Part shown: piece after piece, positions 14,808-17,655 of the stretch
Layout of the letters: each line of letters opens with the position of its first letter
Numbering within the stretch: position 1 is the first letter of the stretch
DNA from: JAKVJE01 sp047722305
Lineage (GTDB): Bacteria > Actinomycetota > Actinomycetes > Actinomycetales > Microbacteriaceae
Reading direction: 5' to 3'
Length of the DNA: 17,655 nucleotides
NCBI GenBank assembly: GCA_047722305.1
Contig: JBDNYM010000049.1
Coordinates: forward strand, 1-17,655
The notes under the pieces: model-generated
Databases searched by the model: none
What the model saw: only the letters and a program-made list of their open reading frames with translations
What the model was told of the DNA's origin: nothing
Made by a program: the position numbers and the translations under genes

Positions 14808-17249
14808 CTAGTCGTTCCTCCGGTTGGTGAGCTGCATGCTCGACAGGTTCACGAGGTCCTCGTTGCCGCCGGCGGTCGGATCGGAGCCGGGATTGAGGAT
14901 GCTGGGAACCTTCAACGGAACCTGCACATAGGTGATGTCGCGGGAGCCCGTGGTGCGGGTGGTGTTTTCGTCAAGGGCGGTGTTCTGGGCGACGATGGTG
15001 CCGGTGTAGGCGCTGTTCGGATCGGTCAGATCCAAGGCGCAGGGCGTGTACGAGTAGAAGTAGACGACGGGATTGACCTTGAAGTTGGCGCTGGAGCCGA
15101 AGGTGATGTTCCCGGTGCCGGTGGCCGTGTTGCACGTGGGGCTGCCGGAGTCGGGGTAGGGCACGATGAGGTAGAGCCAGTGGCCGTTCGCATCGGTGGC
15201 GTTGGTGGACGAGACGCTGCCCTTCTGGAAGTTGAACCCGGTCGGGCTGATGATGGCCAGCCCGTTGCCGGTGCCGAGGTTGTCTCCGGCGACCTTGATG
15301 TCAGCGGCGGAGCCGTTGATCGTCAGCGGACCGGTGCAGCCGGTCACCGTGATCACCGTGTTCATGGGGAAGACTTGGTTCAGGAGCTGGTCCTGCGCCT
15401 GGGCGCAGGTGAGCGTCTTCGGAATGGGCATGGGGGTGCCGGTCACGGAGCCATTCCAGCTCACGTTGAACAGGGTCTGGAATTCTGCCTGCGTGACCTG
15501 GGGCTGCACCGGGATGACGGGGTCGTTGGTGATGGTGGGGATATCGGACGTGGTGAGCCCGCTGCGCACGCCGCTGGTGTCGATGGCGGCGGTGCCGCTG
15601 CAGGCCCTCCACCCGTTCGCCCTGGTGGTGGTGGAGCACTTGGCGCCCTGGATGCTCATGTTGCCGGTGGGTGCCGCCGCGGTGTCGGAGTACGAGCTGT
15701 AGGCGCCGTTGACCTGCAGCGTGTACGCATAATTCCTGGTGCTCGGGTTGGGCGCGAGGGTGGTGTTGCCGGTGTACACCGTGATGTTGCCGCGCACGAG
15801 CGGGCCGGAGGCGCCGCGGTTGTAGGACGAGCTGGACAGCGTGCCGTCCTTCCCGAAGCTGAGGCCGTTCTGGGCGTAGACGCTGCCGTTGATGTCGTCC
15901 TGCGACCAGATTGACCCGGAAGGAGCGGTGCCGTCGTCGAGGTTCGTGAGCGCGACGGACCCGGTCTGGGCGTAGACGTCCCCGGCGCTCATGGTGACGC
16001 GCTTGAGGCTGACGTTGTGCTGGGCGTAGACGTTGGCCTTCGCGTTCTTGCCTTGCGGGGTGAGCAGGATGCGCTGCAGGGTCACGTCCCCGTTGAGCGA
16101 GGCGATCGTACCGGTGGCGTTGTAGGCGGGGCAGGCATTCGTCCCCGTCGACCCGACCGTGCACCCCTGCGGCGTCCAGGTCATGCTGACGTTGCCGTCG
16201 GCGATGACGGCCCCCTGCACCCGGAAGTTGCCGTTCATGGTGATGTCGCCGTGCGACTTGATGTCGCCGGTGTAGCTCACGACGCTGCCGGACAGGGCGG
16301 TGCCGCCGGGAGTCGCCGTGATATTCAGGTTGCCGTTGACATAGAGGTTGCCGGTGACGGAGTAGTCGCCGTTCATGGTGAGGTCGCCGCCGACGGTGAT
16401 GTCGTTGTCGTACGAGACCGGCTTGTTCTGCGGCGAGTTGAGGGTGAGGTTCCCCTTGACCCAGATCTTCCCTTTCACCGAGCAGCCGCTGCCCTTGGGG
16501 TCGGTCGTGCCCAGGACGGCATTGCCGGTGACGTAGAGGTTGCCGGTGATCTCCGTGCCCTGGCAGGCGTTGAGGTCGCCGGGGTCATCGGGGGTGCCGA
16601 GGTCGCCGTCCACGTAGACGTCGACCTTATTGCTCCCCAGGGCGGAGAAGTCGGTGTTGATGAAGCTGACGTCGCCGCGGGAGATGAAGCTCTTCGGGTC
16701 GTCGATGTCGGGCGGGGGCACGGTGCTGACCGCGGTCGAGGTCTGCAGGGCGAAGGTGGCGCTGACGCTGCGGCTGTGGGTGGCCTGTCCGTCGGCGGCG
16801 CCGAGCAGGTGTGACTGCGAGGTCGAGGTGGAGGTGACCGAGAGCAGGAAGTTCGGGGAGGCGCCGTCGAAGGTGTTGCGGGTCACCACCGCCTTGGTGT
16901 TGGCGAAGTCGAGCCCGAGTGCGGTGGCGCGGGTTTTGAGCGTGCCCCCGGCGACCGACGGCAGGGCCAGGATATCGGTGTCGGCGGTGGCGCTCTGCAG
17001 CTTGGCGGGTTTGAGATCGCCGGAGAGGATCTCCGACTGGATGAAGTCGATGGCCGAGTTGGCCGCGCTGCGGGCTTGGCCGACGGTCTGGGCGTTGGCG
17101 GCGTTCGCGGCGGCGGAGATCGCGAGTCCCATCAGCGAGGCGACGATGACGGAGACGATGCCCATGACCACGATGGTGGTGGCGAGGGCGATGCCGCGTT
17201 CCCCCGCCGGGTCGTGGCGGCGCCGGGTCTCGAATGTCAGGGGGTTCAT
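14808..17249 (-). CDS. Large PilX/GspK-like pilus protein with beta-solenoid-like body
   Basis: The 813-residue product starts with a basic leader (RRRHDPAGERG) and one hydrophobic helix (IALATTIVVMGIVSVIVASL, about 20-39), which resembles the PilX N-terminal domain. Residues about 190-480 are made of short repeats rich in G-N/D-hydrophobic turns (GNLYVTGNAVLG, GKIWVKGNLTL, GGDLTMNGDYSVTG), suggesting a beta-solenoid. The C-terminal half is Thr/Ser/Asn-rich. Ten cysteines form five consecutive pairs, fitting an exported, disulfide-bonded protein. No Glu occurs at +5 after the likely cleavage site, as in tip-type GspK. ATG 17249 is preferred over 17258: it overlaps the upstream stop (ATGA) and lies nine bases after GGAAGG. 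A pilus-tip adhesin is inferred, not shown. Confidence 0.85.
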   Translation of the reverse strand: MNPLTFETRRRHDPAGERGIALATTIVVMGIVSVIVASLMGLAISAAANAANAQTVGQARSAANSAIDFIQSEILSGDLKPAKLQSATADTDILALPSVAGGTLKTRATALGLDFANTKAVVTRNTFDGASPNFLLSVTSTSTSQSHLLGAADGQATHSRSVSATFALQTSTAVSTVPPPDIDDPKSFISRGDVSFINTDFSALGSNKVDVYVDGDLGTPDDPGDLNACQGTEITGNLYVTGNAVLGTTDPKGSGCSVKGKIWVKGNLTLNSPQNKPVSYDNDITVGGDLTMNGDYSVTGNLYVNGNLNITATPGGTALSGSVVSYTGDIKSHGDITMNGNFRVQGAVIADGNVSMTWTPQGCTVGSTGTNACPAYNATGTIASLNGDVTLQRILLTPQGKNAKANVYAQHNVSLKRVTMSAGDVYAQTGSVALTNLDDGTAPSGSIWSQDDINGSVYAQNGLSFGKDGTLSSSSYNRGASGPLVRGNITVYTGNTTLAPNPSTRNYAYTLQVNGAYSSYSDTAAAPTGNMSIQGAKCSTTTRANGWRACSGTAAIDTSGVRSGLTTSDIPTITNDPVIPVQPQVTQAEFQTLFNVSWNGSVTGTPMPIPKTLTCAQAQDQLLNQVFPMNTVITVTGCTGPLTINGSAADIKVAGDNLGTGNGLAIISPTGFNFQKGSVSSTNATDANGHWLYLIVPYPDSGSPTCNTATGTGNITFGSSANFKVNPVVYFYSYTPCALDLTDPNSAYTGTIVAQNTALDENTTRTTGSRDITYVQVPLKVPSILNPGSDPTAGGNEDLVNLSSMQLTNRRND

Positions 17250-17655
17250 GACAGGCATCCTTCCGACGGGTAGACCGGCTGGTTGGTGGCGGGGTCGATG
17301 GCGATCCCGTTGAGGTCGTTGATGGCGCGCATCCCGGTCGGGATGGTGGTGCTGATGCGCACCGCGTTGGTGTTGCGGGTGCCGGCGTCCTGCCCGGTGT
17401 AGGCGTTGCCGATGCTGTAGACGAGGTGCAGTACCTGGGCGTTGGGGCTGGGCGTGGCGCCGCCGGGCGCAGCGGCGGCGGCGACCGATTTGAGGGTGAA
17501 CACGGCGGTGGGGTCGCCGGAGGCATCGGGGGTCTGGGTGATCGGCGAGACGACGTAGGCGTCGGAGTCGCCCTCGGCTTTGCCGCCCAGCAGCGTCCAG
17601 TGCGTGAGCGCGGTGGACGAGTCGCCGTCGTTGACGCGGGGGATCTGGTTGGGGG
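17246..17655 (-). CDS. Pilus-operon protein, 5' end outside window (possible PilW-like minor pilin)
   Basis: The frame is open from the right edge to the TGA at 17246-17248 and shows 135 residues, ending PATNQPVYPSEGCLS. An internal GTG at 17503 is not the start, since the frame continues upstream with coding-like sequence (RVNDGDSSTALTHWTLLGG). The visible part has Thr/Ala/Asn-rich, extracellular-type composition and no membrane helix, as expected for the distal part of a minor pilin. It overlaps the PilX-like gene by 4 bases, and PilW-type pilins often precede PilX. The N-terminal prepilin signal would lie outside the window, so the family is uncertain. Confidence 0.7.
   Translation of the reverse strand, partial: PNQIPRVNDGDSSTALTHWTLLGGKAEGDSDAYVVSPITQTPDASGDPTAVFTLKSVAAAAAPGGATPSPNAQVLHLVYSIGNAYTGQDAGTRNTNAVRISTTIPTGMRAINDLNGIAIDPATNQPVYPSEGCLS

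Overview
The window comes from a very GC-rich, Gram-positive actinobacterium, probably of the order Micrococcales and perhaps Microbacteriaceae; the family is inference. Support comes from the gene order thrS / yebC-ruvC-ruvA-ruvB-yajC, a MurT-GatD pair, GTG starts, probable leaderless transcripts, and a type IV pilus operon with PilM, PilN and PilO but no PilP or secretin.

Region 1 (1-5725, minus strand) is housekeeping. thrS lies upstream of yebC, ruvC, ruvA, ruvB and yajC, which runs off the left edge and would normally lead into secD-secF. RuvC, RuvA and RuvB process Holliday junctions. YebC is a translation or regulatory factor, and YajC is the accessory subunit of the Sec translocon. 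Two gaps carry unexplained structure. The ruvC-ruvA gap (1998-2175) holds two 29-bp direct repeats 32 bp apart and a likely leaderless ruvA promoter. The thrS-yebC gap (3545-3691) holds a perfect 13-bp inverted repeat.

Region 2 (5821-8092, plus strand) has a tRNA-Val(CAC) gene followed by the translationally coupled murT-gatD pair, the lipid II isoglutaminyl synthase that amidates peptidoglycan stem peptides. This MurT has an Ala/Gly-rich low-complexity stretch where the better-known homologues carry a Cys4 zinc ribbon.

Region 3 (8093-11407) is a small accessory block. It has a repeat-rich spacer, then a LysR-type regulator divergent from a YeiH-family membrane transporter (putative sulfate/sulfite exporter). 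A perfect GGTCAT-N11-ATGACC dyad overlaps the regulator start codon. A HAD-family phosphatase converges on the transporter gene, with overlapping ends.

Region 4 (11451-17655, minus strand) is the downstream part of a type IV pilus operon. In transcription order it has a partial pilus-associated gene, an 813-residue PilX/GspK-like protein with a beta-solenoid-like body, a prepilin peptidase, pilM, pilN and pilO. Most junctions overlap or are only a few bases apart, and the operon ends at a roughly 50-bp imperfect palindrome. The large PilX-like protein, a candidate pilus-tip adhesin, is the most distinctive product in the window.
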